DNA from: Pseudomonas oleovorans subsp. oleovorans
GTDB lineage: Bacteria; Pseudomonadota; Gammaproteobacteria; Pseudomonadales; Pseudomonadaceae
Direction of reading: 5' to 3'
Assembly (NCBI RefSeq): GCF_002197815.1
Contig: NZ_NIUB01000031.1
Location: 1-57,445 of the forward strand
Length of the DNA stretch: 57,445 bases
The position numbers were made by a program, and so were the translations under genes. Positions within the stretch are counted from its first letter, which is position 1; each line of letters starts with the position of its first letter. Positions 9,193 to 18,021 of the stretch are shown in pieces. The notes under the pieces are model-generated. The model made no database searches, was not told the DNA's origin, and worked only from the letters and a program-made list of their open reading frames with translations.

Positions 9193-10188
9193 TCATTCCT
9201 GGCGGCTGGCGGCCATCTGGTAGGCGGTTTCCAGTGCCACCTGCAGGCTGCCGATGTCCACCTTGCCAGTACCGGCCAGATCCAGGGCGGTGCCATGATC
9301 CACCGAGGTGCGGATGATCGGCAGGCCCAGCGTGACATTGAGCGCCGCACCGAAGCCCTTGAACTTGAGCACGGGCAGGCCCTGGTCGTGGTACATGGCC
9401 AGTACGGCATCGGCCTGTTCGAGATACTTGGGGGTAAACAGAGTGTCGGCCGGCAGCGGGCCGATCAGGTTCATGCCTTCGCTGCGCAGACGCTCCAGCG
9501 TCGGTTCGATGATCTCGATTTCCTCACGTCCTAGATGCCCGCCTTCGCCGGCGTGCGGATTGAGGCCGCAGACCAGGATGCGCGGCTCGGCGATACCGAA
9601 CTTGCTTTGCAGATCGGCATGCAGGATGCGCGTCACACGCTCCAGGCGTTCGGCGGTGATGGCGGCTGCGACATCCTTCAGTGGCAGGTGAGTGGTGACC
9701 AGCGCGACGCGCAAGCCGCGGGTCGCCAGCATCATCACCACCTGCTGGGTGTGGGTCAGTTCGGCGAGAAACTCGGTGTGACCAGAGAAGGCGATACCCG
9801 CTTCGTTGATCACACCTTTGTGTACGGGGGCGGTGATCATTCCGGCAAATGTCCCGTCCAGGCAGCCTTGGCCAGCGCGGGTGAGGGTCTGCAGCACATA
9901 GGCAGCATTGGCGGGCGTCAGTTTGCCGGGGACGGCAGGTGTCGCCAGGGGCGTATCCCAGACGTAGAGGCCGCCAGCCGCTGCGGGGCTGTTTGGCCAT
10001 TGCTGCGGGCCGACGGTCAGCAATTCGATATTCAGCCCCAGTTGCTTAGCGCGTTCTGCCAGTAGCTCGCGGCTGGCGATGGCGACCAGAGGCGCTGGCT
10101 GCGCCTGCTGGGCCAGCAGCAGGCAGAGATCGGGGCCGATACCGGCGGGCTCGCCAGGTGTGAGGGCAAAGCAGTGCTGCGCAGTCAT
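9193..10188 (-). CDS. pdxA: 4-hydroxythreonine-4-phosphate dehydrogenase PdxA
   Basis: NAD-dependent oxidation of 4-phosphohydroxy-L-threonine in the DXP-dependent pyridoxal phosphate pathway. I start at MTAQHCFALTPGEPAGIGPD (10188, 331 residues), the family start, rather than 16 codons upstream. Motifs: ALTPGEPAGIGPDL, APVHKGVINEAG near residue 130 and GHTEFLAELT, with the zinc-binding histidines in TTHLPLKDV and YHDQGLPVLK. A hairpin terminator lies between surA and this gene, so pdxA may have its own promoter in 10189-10242. Confidence 0.97.
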   Translation of the reverse strand: MTAQHCFALTPGEPAGIGPDLCLLLAQQAQPAPLVAIASRELLAERAKQLGLNIELLTVGPQQWPNSPAAAGGLYVWDTPLATPAVPGKLTPANAAYVLQTLTRAGQGCLDGTFAGMITAPVHKGVINEAGIAFSGHTEFLAELTHTQQVVMMLATRGLRVALVTTHLPLKDVAAAITAERLERVTRILHADLQSKFGIAEPRILVCGLNPHAGEGGHLGREEIEIIEPTLERLRSEGMNLIGPLPADTLFTPKYLEQADAVLAMYHDQGLPVLKFKGFGAALNVTLGLPIIRTSVDHGTALDLAGTGKVDIGSLQVALETAYQMAASRQE

Positions 10189-10242
10189 GGTCGCTCTCTG
10201 TGCGGGCTGGGGCGTCAGTTTACGCTGCCGGGCCAATAACGA

Positions 10243-10269
10243 AAAAGCCCGGCACTTGGCCGGGCTTTT
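10243..10269 (-). terminator. Hairpin terminator between surA and pdxA
   Basis: AAAAGCCCGGC-acttg-GCCGGGCTTTT: an 11-base perfect stem with a 5-base loop and T-runs on both strands. Read on the minus strand it falls 15 bases after the surA stop and would end or attenuate lptD-surA transcription before pdxA. Confidence 0.85.
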
Positions 10270-10284
10270 GGAGCAATACCGCTA

Positions 10285-11577
10285 TTACAGCTTGATCTCG
10301 ACGTAGGCTTCGTCGCGGATCTGGCGCAGCCAGGCCTGCAGCTCTTCGTCGTACTTGCGGTTACGCAGCAGGTTTGCGGCCTGTTGCTCGCGGAACTGCG
10401 CGCTGTTATCGGTAGCGCGGCGGCCCATGACTTGCAGCACGTGCCAGCCGTACGGGCTCTTGAACGGCTTGGACAGCTCGCCGCTGGCAGTGTTGTTCAT
10501 CACTTCGCGGAATTCGGGCACCAGCGCCTCGGGGTCGATCCAGTTCAGGTCGCCGCCATTGAGTGCAGAACCCGGATCTTCCGAGAAGTTCTTCGCCAGT
10601 TCGGCGAAGTCCTCGCCATCGACGATGCGCTGGTACAGGCGCTCGGCCAGGCGACGGGTTTCTTCTTCGCTGCGAATCTCGCTGGGCTTGATCAGAATGT
10701 GGCGAACATGCACTTCGTCACGCACCTGAGTATCGCCACCACGTTTCTCGATCAGCTTGAGGATGATGAAACCACCCGGCGTGCGCACCGGCTCGGTGAC
10801 TTCGCCCGGGTTCAGCTGGCTGATCATGTTGTCGAACGGTGGCGGCAGCTGACCGGCTTTACGCCAGCCCATCTCGCCGCCTTCCAGCGCGTTTTCACTG
10901 GCCGAACGGGAAATCGCCAGTTGGGCGAAGTCTGCGCCTTGCTGCAGCTGCTGATACACCTCCTGCGCCTGCCGCTCGGCGGCCTGGATTTCACTGGAGG
11001 ACGCGCCCTCGGGAACTGGAATCAGGATGTTGGCCAGACGGAACTCTTCCGACAGCTGCATCTTGCCCAGGTCGGAGGCGAGGAAGTTCTGCACTTCCTG
11101 GTCGGTGACCTGGATGCGTTCGGCCACGCGGCGCTGACGCACACGGCTGATGATCATCTCGCGACGCACCTGATCACGGGCATCGGCATAGGACAGGCCA
11201 TCACGAGCCAGCGCTTCGCGGAACTGCTCCAGGCTCATGCCGTTGCGCTGGGCGATGGTGCTCATGGCCTGGTTCAGCTCTTCGTCGGTGATACGAATGC
11301 CGGAGCGCTCGCCGATCTGCAGCTGGATGTTCTCGATGATCAGGCGTTCGAGCACCTGCTGGCTGAGTACATTCTCCGGAGGCAGGGCGCCACCGCGCTT
11401 GTCGATGGTCTGTTGCACTTCACGCAGGCGAGCGTCGAGCTGGCTCTGCATGACCACGTCGTTGTCGACGATGGCCACGACGCGATCCAGTGGGCGAACC
11501 TGGGCCTGAGCCGTTGCCGCCAGCAGTGCTGCGCCCAATAGCAGGGGGCGCAGGCGATCAGAAAGCTTGGTCTTCAC
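10285..11577 (-). CDS. surA: Periplasmic chaperone / peptidyl-prolyl isomerase SurA
   Basis: Chaperone for outer-membrane barrel proteins, including LptD. Start taken at GTG 11577 (VKTKLSDRLRPLLLGAALLAATAQA), giving a signal peptide and 430 residues, the length I recall for the P. aeruginosa protein; upstream in-frame codons overlap lptD. After the SurA N-domain (PLDRVVAIVDNDVVMQSQLD) come two parvulin domains at about residues 175-275 and 285-385 (second: VRHILIKPSE). It overlaps the 3' end of lptD by 20 bases, so the barrel and its chaperone are translated together. Confidence 0.96.
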   Translation of the reverse strand: MKTKLSDRLRPLLLGAALLAATAQAQVRPLDRVVAIVDNDVVMQSQLDARLREVQQTIDKRGGALPPENVLSQQVLERLIIENIQLQIGERSGIRITDEELNQAMSTIAQRNGMSLEQFREALARDGLSYADARDQVRREMIISRVRQRRVAERIQVTDQEVQNFLASDLGKMQLSEEFRLANILIPVPEGASSSEIQAAERQAQEVYQQLQQGADFAQLAISRSASENALEGGEMGWRKAGQLPPPFDNMISQLNPGEVTEPVRTPGGFIILKLIEKRGGDTQVRDEVHVRHILIKPSEIRSEEETRRLAERLYQRIVDGEDFAELAKNFSEDPGSALNGGDLNWIDPEALVPEFREVMNNTASGELSKPFKSPYGWHVLQVMGRRATDNSAQFREQQAANLLRNRKYDEELQAWLRQIRDEAYVEIKL

Positions 11578-14317
11578 GTTCACGGTAACCTTGAATGCCT
11601 TGGTCGAGGAAAGTTTCCACCTTGTTGCCCACAACGCCACCGAGGCCCTTGAGGACGATCTGCAGGAAGATGCCGCGGTCCGGCTCGTCGTTGCGCGATG
11701 GATTGAGGCTGACTTCGTCGTAATCGATCCAGTAGCGGTTGATCAGGCGCAGCTTCCAGCAGCAGCTGTCGTATTCGAAACCACCGAAGGCTTCCAGAGT
11801 ACGGTTGCGGCCATAGTCGTACTGCCAGCGCGAAATGACACTCCACTGTGGAGCCAGCGGCCAGATGACGGAGAAGTCATGCTGGTCGATCTTGTAGTAG
11901 TCCTTGATCTCGTTGGCTGTATCTGGGGCGTAATCGCCACCGAAAACCCACCGGCCGCTCTCGCGGTCATAACGCAGTGTGTCGTTACGATAGCGATAGC
12001 CCAGGTTGACCACCTTGTTCGGGTTGGCTTCCGGCTGGTAGTGGAACATGGCGCTGCCGGAGCGGGTGCGGCTGGTATCCGGGTCCCAGTTGAAGGTCGA
12101 GTTGAAGCGCCAGTCGCGGTTGAAGCGGTACATGTACTCCAGTGCGTATGGCGACACGTCGCTTGTGGCATCCGGGCGGGCCCGGTAGTCGATGCCCGGC
12201 ATCTGCACCTTGCGGTCTTCGAAGTAGAAGGCCTGGCCGATGCTGAAGCGCTGGCGCTCGAAGCCGTTCGGCTCGATCCAGCGGCTGGTCACGCCCAGCG
12301 ACAGTTTATTCTCGTCGCCGATGCGATCCTTGCCGGTGAAACGGTTCTCGCGCCACAGCGAGGCATAGCTGAAGGTCGACTCGCCGCTATCGAACACCGG
12401 GATATCGGTCTGGTCTTCTTCCGGTACGTAGAGATAGAAGGCGCGCGGTTCCAGAGTCTGGCGGAAGTCCTTGCCGAACAGTTGGGTATTGCGGTCGAAA
12501 TACAGGCCGCTGTCGACGCTGAACAGGCCGACACCACGGTTCTGCGTACCCTTGTACTCCTGCTCGGCCAGCAAGCTGTTCTTGCCCTGGCTATCGAGGC
12601 TAAGGTCGTAGTGGGTCTGCATGTACTTGATCTGCGGCTTGAGGAAACCCCAAGTCCAATCCAGTGGCAGGCTGACAGCCGGCTCAAGATGCATTCGCTC
12701 GCCAGTGGCACGAGCTAAGCCGCGCAGGCGGGCGTCATACCAAAGACCTTCATTAACACCGTCTTTGTTAATGACTTCGCCTGAGCGCAGGTTGCGATCA
12801 AAGCGTACGTACTCGGTACCATAGGTGAAGTCCAGTCCGCCCGGATTGAACGGCAGTTTGCCGTCCAAAGTGATCTGCGGCAGACGGTCATACGGCGTCA
12901 CATCGGTGATATTGGCCAGTTCGTAGGCATGCAGGTTCAGCCGCGCGCGGTAACTGTCACCACGATAGGTCAGGGTGCCGCGCTGGTTGACATAGGTCTG
13001 CTTGTCGATACCCAGGTCGGTATCGAGATCCTGGAAGTAGTAGGGATCGCTGATGTCGGTGTAGTCGACTTCGGCGAGCAGGCGCGAGTTCAGGCCCTGC
13101 TTGTGCTGCCAGCTGTACATCCAGCGCTGCTCTTTATACTCGGGCATCAGCTTGCGTTCGTCTTCCTTGTCATTCAGCCATGCGCCGCCGACCTGGCCTT
13201 CGCTGCTTTCGGTCAGGTAACGGAACTCACCTTCCATCAGTAGACCGCGTTTGGCCATGTAGGTCGGATAAAGCGTGGCGTCATAGTTCGGCGCCAGGTT
13301 GAAGTAGTAGGGCGTTTGCAGCGAGAAACCATTGCTGCTCGACGTGCCGAAGCTCGGCGGCAGGAAGCCGGACTGGCGGCGATCATCGATCGGGAAGTAG
13401 ATGTACGGGGTGTAGAACACCGGAATGTCCTTGACCCGCAGCGTTACGTTGGTCGCGGTGCCGAAGCCAGTCGCCGGGTTCAAGGTGACGTTGTTACCCT
13501 TCAGGTGCCAGGCATTGTCGCCCGGTTCGCAACGGGTATAGGTGCCATCCTTGAGACGGATGATCGCGGTCTCTTCGCGCTTGGCGTAGAGCGCGCTGCC
13601 GCGCACGTGAGCCTGATGCATCACGTATTCGGCGTTGTCGATACGCGCTTCGCCGTTATCCAGTTGCAGTTCGGCGCGGTCGCCGACCACCAGCATGCCC
13701 TTGTCGCGCAGGCGTACGTTGCCGACCAGCTCGCCACGGTTTTCCGTCTGGTGCAGGCTCGCTTCGTCGGCCTCGACCTGCATGCCGGACTGGCGCAGGA
13801 CGACGTCACCGGCGAGGGTGGCGATCTGCTTTTCCTGCTCGAAACGCGAGGCCTTGGCGGAAACGTACATCGGCGATTCGTCCAGCGGCGTGGTGTCATC
13901 CATGCCCGGGCGCAGTGGCTCGACATAGGCGCCTGCGCAGTAGGGGCCGGCTTCGGCCAGTTGCGCTGCGGTCAGCTTCTCGCGTGGGACCCAGTCCAGG
14001 TGGCTGTAATCGGGGCTGCGCGAGGCGAGGGCGCGGCCCTTGCTCTCGGTGACCAGCACTGGCGCGGCTTCCTGCCTGGTGCTGGCCTCGCTGCTCGAGC
14101 CGCTGCTGCTGACAGCATCACGGCTGTGCAGCGGGCGCGGGGGCAGGGCGCTGGCCACTGATTTCGGTGCGCAGGCCCAGCCGCCCGTGGGCGATGCCTG
14201 GCAATCGTATTGCTCGGCGGCAAAGGACTGTAGGCTGAACGCGGGCTGTAAGGCCAGGAGGCTGCCGGTGACCAGCAGCGGGAATTTCTTGCGGAACGCG
14301 GGGTATTTTACTGCCAT
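11558..14317 (-). CDS. lptD: LPS-assembly protein LptD
   Basis: Outer-membrane barrel that with LptE inserts lipopolysaccharide into the outer leaflet. Start at MAVKYPAFRKKFPLLVTGSL (14317), which begins a signal peptide ending near QSFAAEQYD; the frame is open 29 codons upstream but those are unlike the family. 919 residues, close to the 924 of PAO1. An OstA/LptA-like periplasmic domain (about 160-330, e.g. SGMQVEADEASLHQTENRGE) precedes the barrel with many alternating aromatic strands. Disulfide cysteines are present (YDCQ, WACAPK near the N-terminus; DSCCWKL near the C-terminus). Confidence 0.97.
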   Translation of the reverse strand: MAVKYPAFRKKFPLLVTGSLLALQPAFSLQSFAAEQYDCQASPTGGWACAPKSVASALPPRPLHSRDAVSSSGSSSEASTRQEAAPVLVTESKGRALASRSPDYSHLDWVPREKLTAAQLAEAGPYCAGAYVEPLRPGMDDTTPLDESPMYVSAKASRFEQEKQIATLAGDVVLRQSGMQVEADEASLHQTENRGELVGNVRLRDKGMLVVGDRAELQLDNGEARIDNAEYVMHQAHVRGSALYAKREETAIIRLKDGTYTRCEPGDNAWHLKGNNVTLNPATGFGTATNVTLRVKDIPVFYTPYIYFPIDDRRQSGFLPPSFGTSSSNGFSLQTPYYFNLAPNYDATLYPTYMAKRGLLMEGEFRYLTESSEGQVGGAWLNDKEDERKLMPEYKEQRWMYSWQHKQGLNSRLLAEVDYTDISDPYYFQDLDTDLGIDKQTYVNQRGTLTYRGDSYRARLNLHAYELANITDVTPYDRLPQITLDGKLPFNPGGLDFTYGTEYVRFDRNLRSGEVINKDGVNEGLWYDARLRGLARATGERMHLEPAVSLPLDWTWGFLKPQIKYMQTHYDLSLDSQGKNSLLAEQEYKGTQNRGVGLFSVDSGLYFDRNTQLFGKDFRQTLEPRAFYLYVPEEDQTDIPVFDSGESTFSYASLWRENRFTGKDRIGDENKLSLGVTSRWIEPNGFERQRFSIGQAFYFEDRKVQMPGIDYRARPDATSDVSPYALEYMYRFNRDWRFNSTFNWDPDTSRTRSGSAMFHYQPEANPNKVVNLGYRYRNDTLRYDRESGRWVFGGDYAPDTANEIKDYYKIDQHDFSVIWPLAPQWSVISRWQYDYGRNRTLEAFGGFEYDSCCWKLRLINRYWIDYDEVSLNPSRNDEPDRGIFLQIVLKGLGGVVGNKVETFLDQGIQGYREREDQAF

Positions 14318-14441
14318 CTTGTTAGTCCGGGCTTCCTGCGCGCTATCGGCCCAGGGGCCGCACGCCTCTCGATGGGCTGAAAAAGATGCTGGATAATAAA
14401 GCATGACCCGCGCAACGGCTAGCGCCGTCGGAGACCCCTAG

Positions 14442-15467
14442 ATGTCTGAACACGATGTACGTCTGCAACAGCTGCAAACCTGGCTCGCCGAGCAACTGCC
14501 AGCCCTCTTCGCGGAGCGCGAATGGGGCGCGGTGCCTGCGGCCGTGCTCACGCCTGCCAGCAGCGACGCCAGTTTTCGCCGCTATTTTCGTTGGCAGGCC
14601 GGTGAGCGCAGCCTGATTCTGATGGATGCGCCGCCGCCCCAGGAAAACTGCGAGCCCTTCGTGCGTATCGCGGCTCTGCTGGCCAGCGCTGGCGTGCATG
14701 TGCCGCAGGTGCTGGCTGCCGATCTCGAGCGGGGCTTCCTGATGCTTGATGATCTGGGCCGGCAGACCTACCTGGATGTAATCAACGAAGACAATGCCGA
14801 CGAGTTGTTCGACGATGCCATCGAGGCCTTGCTGCAGCAGCAGCGTTTGCCCCTCGACAGCCACCTGCCGCATTACGACGAGGCGTTGCTGCGTCGTGAG
14901 TTGCAGCTGTTTCCCGAATGGTACGTACAACGCCACCTGGGGCTTACCTTTACACCCGAGCAGGACGCCGCCTGGCAGCGTATCAGTCGCCTGTTGATCG
15001 ACAGCGCCCTGGCGCAGCCCAAGGTGGTCGTGCACCGCGACTTCATGCCGCGCAACCTGATGCAGAGCACGCCCAATCCCGGTGTGCTGGATTTTCAGGA
15101 TGCCGTCAACGGCCCGGTCACCTACGACATCACCTGCCTGTTCAAGGATGCCTTCCTCAGCTGGCCCGAGGCGCGCGTGCAGGCCTGGCTGCACGGGTAT
15201 TGGGAGCGCGCCAAGGCGGCGGGTATTCCGGTGCAGGCATCGCTCGACGACTTTCTGCGGGCCAGCGACCTGATGGGCGTGCAGCGTCACCTCAAGGTCA
15301 TCGGCATCTTTGCACGTATCTGTCATCGCGATGGCAAGCCCAAGTACCTCGGCGATGTGCCACGTTTCTTCACCTATATAAGGACTGTGCTGGCGCGTCG
15401 TCCTGAATTGGCCGAGTTGGGCGAGCTGTTCGCCAGCCAGGGAATCGATGAAGGAAGCTCTGCATGA
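14442..15467 (+). CDS. amgK: N-acetylmuramate/N-acetylglucosamine kinase AmgK
   Basis: Anomeric sugar kinase of the Pseudomonas muropeptide recycling route that bypasses de novo UDP-MurNAc synthesis; it phosphorylates MurNAc and GlcNAc at C1. The 341-residue protein has the aminoglycoside-phosphotransferase fold: catalytic loop HRDFMPRNL (198-206) and metal-binding LDFQDAVNGP (216-225). Divergent from lptD. Its stop overlaps the murU ATG (ATGA at 15464), linking the kinase to the next enzyme of the same pathway. Confidence 0.95.
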   Translation: MSEHDVRLQQLQTWLAEQLPALFAEREWGAVPAAVLTPASSDASFRRYFRWQAGERSLILMDAPPPQENCEPFVRIAALLASAGVHVPQVLAADLERGFLMLDDLGRQTYLDVINEDNADELFDDAIEALLQQQRLPLDSHLPHYDEALLRRELQLFPEWYVQRHLGLTFTPEQDAAWQRISRLLIDSALAQPKVVVHRDFMPRNLMQSTPNPGVLDFQDAVNGPVTYDITCLFKDAFLSWPEARVQAWLHGYWERAKAAGIPVQASLDDFLRASDLMGVQRHLKVIGIFARICHRDGKPKYLGDVPRFFTYIRTVLARRPELAELGELFASQGIDEGSSA

Positions 15468-16135
15468 AGGCGATGATCCTCGCGGCGGGCAAGGGCGAAC
15501 GTATGCGGCCGCTGACCCTGCATACGCCCAAGCCGCTGGTTAAGGCGGCGGGCGTGCCGTTGATCGAGTACCACATCCGCGCCCTGGCTGCTGCAGGCTT
15601 CACCGAGCTGGTGATCAACCACGCCTGGCTAGGCAAGCAGATCGAGGACTACCTCGGCGATGGCTGGCGCTTCGGCGTGCGTATCGTCTATTCCCCCGAA
15701 GGTGAGCCGCTGGAAACGGGGGGCGGCATCTTCAAGGCGCTGCCGCTGTTGGGTGCCGAGCCATTTCTGGTGGTCAATGGCGATGTCTTCACCGATTACC
15801 CCTTCGGCGCGTTGCGTGAGCCGCTCGCCGGTCTGGCGCATCTGGTGCTGGTGGATAACCCGGCGCATCACCCGCAGGGCGACTTCGTTCTGGCGGCGGG
15901 TCAGGTTCGTGACGGTGAGGCGACAGGCGAGCGGTTGACCTATAGCGGTCTCGCCGTGCTACACCCGCGTCTGTTCGGCTCTTCTCAGCCCGGCGCCTTC
16001 AAGCTGGCGCCGCTGCTGCGTGAGGCGATGGCGGCCGGGCAGGTCAGTGGCGAGCATTATGGTGGCTGCTGGGTCGATGTCGGTACGCACGAGCGTCTGG
16101 CCGAAGTCGAGCGTTTGCTACAGGAGGCACGCTAG
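15464..16135 (+). CDS. murU: N-acetylmuramate-1-phosphate uridylyltransferase MurU
   Basis: Transfers UMP to MurNAc-1-phosphate to give UDP-MurNAc, after AmgK. The 223-residue sequence opens with the nucleotidyltransferase signature MKAMILAAGKGERMRPLT followed by TPKPLV, and has LVVNGDVFTDYP near residue 105 where the metal-binding aspartate sits. Starts inside the amgK stop codon. The route confers intrinsic fosfomycin tolerance in pseudomonads because it bypasses MurA. Confidence 0.96.
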   Translation: MKAMILAAGKGERMRPLTLHTPKPLVKAAGVPLIEYHIRALAAAGFTELVINHAWLGKQIEDYLGDGWRFGVRIVYSPEGEPLETGGGIFKALPLLGAEPFLVVNGDVFTDYPFGALREPLAGLAHLVLVDNPAHHPQGDFVLAAGQVRDGEATGERLTYSGLAVLHPRLFGSSQPGAFKLAPLLREAMAAGQVSGEHYGGCWVDVGTHERLAEVERLLQEAR

Positions 16136-16897
16136 GTGTTGTGGCCGGCCACCATGCTCGGGGCAGCGGCCGGGCTCGCCCTGGCCAGCATCCCTGGCGC
16201 ACTGCTGGGCGGTCTGCTCGGGCAGGTGCTGGATCGTCGTCTGCGCCTGCATGGTTGGGACAATCTGCGCGAGCGTCTGGGCGGTCGTGCTGCGCCGCCG
16301 GATGACGACCTGCTGTTTCTGATGCTGGGGCGTCTGGCCAAGAGTGACGGCCGGGTGGTGCAGAGTCATATCCAGCAGGCACGCTCGGAAATGCAAAGGC
16401 TGGGGTTGGACGCTGCGGCTCAGCGACGTGCCATCGAGGCCTTTGCCCGTGGCAAAACCGGGCGTGACAACCTGCGTGCGCCGCTGCAGCGTCAGCGTGT
16501 GCGCGCCGATGCAATGCTGCGGGCCTGCTGGCGCATGGCCTGGGTCGATGGACGGGTGTCGCCCAGCGAGCATGAGCTGATCCTGCTCTGGGGCAAGTGG
16601 CTCGGCTGGGACAGCACCCGGCTTGATAGCCTGGGCGCGGAATACGCGCCGCGTCGCAGTCAGCAGCCGGCACCGGCTGGCGGCAATTACCAGGAGGCGC
16701 TGCGCCTGTTGGGCGTCAATGAAGGCAGCGAGCCTGAGCAGATCAAGCGCGCCTACCGGCGCCTGCTCAGCCGCCATCACCCGGACAAACTGGCCGGCTC
16801 CGGCGCTTCGCCTGAGCGCATTCGTGAAGCCACCGACACCACGCGTCAACTGCATCAGGCCTATGCGTTGATTCGTCAGCGCCGAGGCATTCGCTAG
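16136..16897 (+). CDS. DjlA-like co-chaperone (TerB-like + J domain)
   Basis: A 253-residue protein starting at GTG 16136, directly after the murU stop, with a GGAGG site at 16122. An N-terminal glycine/alanine-rich hydrophobic segment (about 5-28) anchors it, followed by a TerB-like helical domain (LLFLMLGRLAKSDGRV and AWVDGRVSPSE), then a C-terminal J domain (about 185-250) with the HPD tripeptide in SRHHPDKLAG. This is the DjlA layout: a membrane-bound stimulator of DnaK. Its place behind murU is conserved in Pseudomonas but a functional link to recycling is not established. Confidence 0.9.
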   Translation: MLWPATMLGAAAGLALASIPGALLGGLLGQVLDRRLRLHGWDNLRERLGGRAAPPDDDLLFLMLGRLAKSDGRVVQSHIQQARSEMQRLGLDAAAQRRAIEAFARGKTGRDNLRAPLQRQRVRADAMLRACWRMAWVDGRVSPSEHELILLWGKWLGWDSTRLDSLGAEYAPRRSQQPAPAGGNYQEALRLLGVNEGSEPEQIKRAYRRLLSRHHPDKLAGSGASPERIREATDTTRQLHQAYALIRQRRGIR

Positions 16898-16918
16898 CAG
16901 GTAGTTTTCAACGGACTG

Positions 16919-17908
16919 CTAGCTGCCTGCGGTGCGGATATGCTGCGTCAACCAGCCACGCAGGCGGCGGTAGAGTTGTTCGTGCTGCACGTCCAGATTG
17001 CCAGGCAGAGCTTTCATCGCTACCTGGATGTAGTTGGGCAGCTTGGCGCGCTTGCTCGCCTGCAGGCGTTTCAACGCAGCCATGCGGTCGGTGGCTTGGT
17101 CCTTGTAGAAGAAGTCGCCGGTGGCCACGGCCAGCTGCGCGACCATCTCATCCAGTGGCGGCGCGAAACCGGCAGGTAGTTCGGCTGCCACCATCAGCAG
17201 ATTCTGCACGTTGTCCGGCTGGCGCTCGCTCAGGTAGCGCGCAGCCCAGTAAGCGCCACTGCCATGACCGAGGAGGACGATAGCCCTGGCCTGCTGCTGG
17301 TTGGCGAAGGCGATGGCGGCATCGATGCGCGCCATCACCCGCCCGGCATGCGCCAGACGCCGTTGCTCCGGGCTGATCGCGCCGCTGCCCGCAGGTTGTG
17401 CAGCCTCGTCTACGGTCGCGTCGGACGCGCTCTCGATGGCAGGAGCGCTCTCGGTAATGGTGGTATCGCTTTGCGGTGCCGCTGTTGCAGTGGCGGCAGT
17501 GCGCAGTGGCAGCGGGTCACCGTCCGGGTCCGGCAGCGTCAGGCTCAAGCTGTGCCAGCCGGCGTCGGGCAGCTTGCGTCGCAGCGGGCCGATCGCGGCG
17601 GCGCCGTCGGCGTTTTCCACATCAGCGGGCAGCAGAATCACCGCCCCACTGGGCTCGCCGACGTTGGCTGGCAGCCACAGGGCGAGAAAACTTTCGGCGC
17701 CGGCCTGCAGCATCTGCTGCTCACGTTTGTCCAGACGTTGCTCCAGCGTCTGCGCCTCGCTGATGCTGCGTTCGGGCAACAGCGGGCGTTCGCTCGCCGC
17801 GGGGGCGTCGGCGCTATCAGCCGGCGCATCCTCGGCCGGCTCCTCGGCCCAGGCCGCGGGACAGGAGAGCAGGCAGAAACCGAGCAGTGCTAGTGAATGA
17901 AGGCGCAT
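16919..17908 (-). CDS. DUF3530 family exported protein, alpha/beta-hydrolase-like
   Basis: A 329-residue protein with a clear signal peptide (MRLHSLALLGFCLLSCPAAWA) followed by a low-complexity Ala/Asp/Pro stretch (22-45). The body resembles DUF3530 proteins: GAVILLPADVENADG, GWHSLSLTLPDPDG and the VLLGHGSGAYWAARYL segment, which looks like an alpha/beta-hydrolase nucleophile elbow (GHGSG). Convergent with the djlA-like gene, 21 bases apart. Function unknown; a periplasmic hydrolase is the most I would infer. Confidence 0.8.
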   Translation of the reverse strand: MRLHSLALLGFCLLSCPAAWAEEPAEDAPADSADAPAASERPLLPERSISEAQTLEQRLDKREQQMLQAGAESFLALWLPANVGEPSGAVILLPADVENADGAAAIGPLRRKLPDAGWHSLSLTLPDPDGDPLPLRTAATATAAPQSDTTITESAPAIESASDATVDEAAQPAGSGAISPEQRRLAHAGRVMARIDAAIAFANQQQARAIVLLGHGSGAYWAARYLSERQPDNVQNLLMVAAELPAGFAPPLDEMVAQLAVATGDFFYKDQATDRMAALKRLQASKRAKLPNYIQVAMKALPGNLDVQHEQLYRRLRGWLTQHIRTAGS

Positions 17909-18021
17909 CGATGAGGCTCCTGATCGTCTGCTACAGAGCCTAATGCCGGGCTCCGCTTTTGTCAGGCGATTGGCGCAAGACTGGAGTAAGGTAGGGGATC
18001 GCGTCAGCGGATTCGCCGTGC

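Noticed and set aside
14318..14441. Promoters for lptD and amgK in the divergent gap
   Set aside because: TATTAT-like hexamers occur, but no -35 with proper spacing; I could not support a specific site.
14343..15326. 327-codon minus-strand open frame over amgK
   Set aside because: Shadow of amgK; the sense frame has the kinase catalytic loop.
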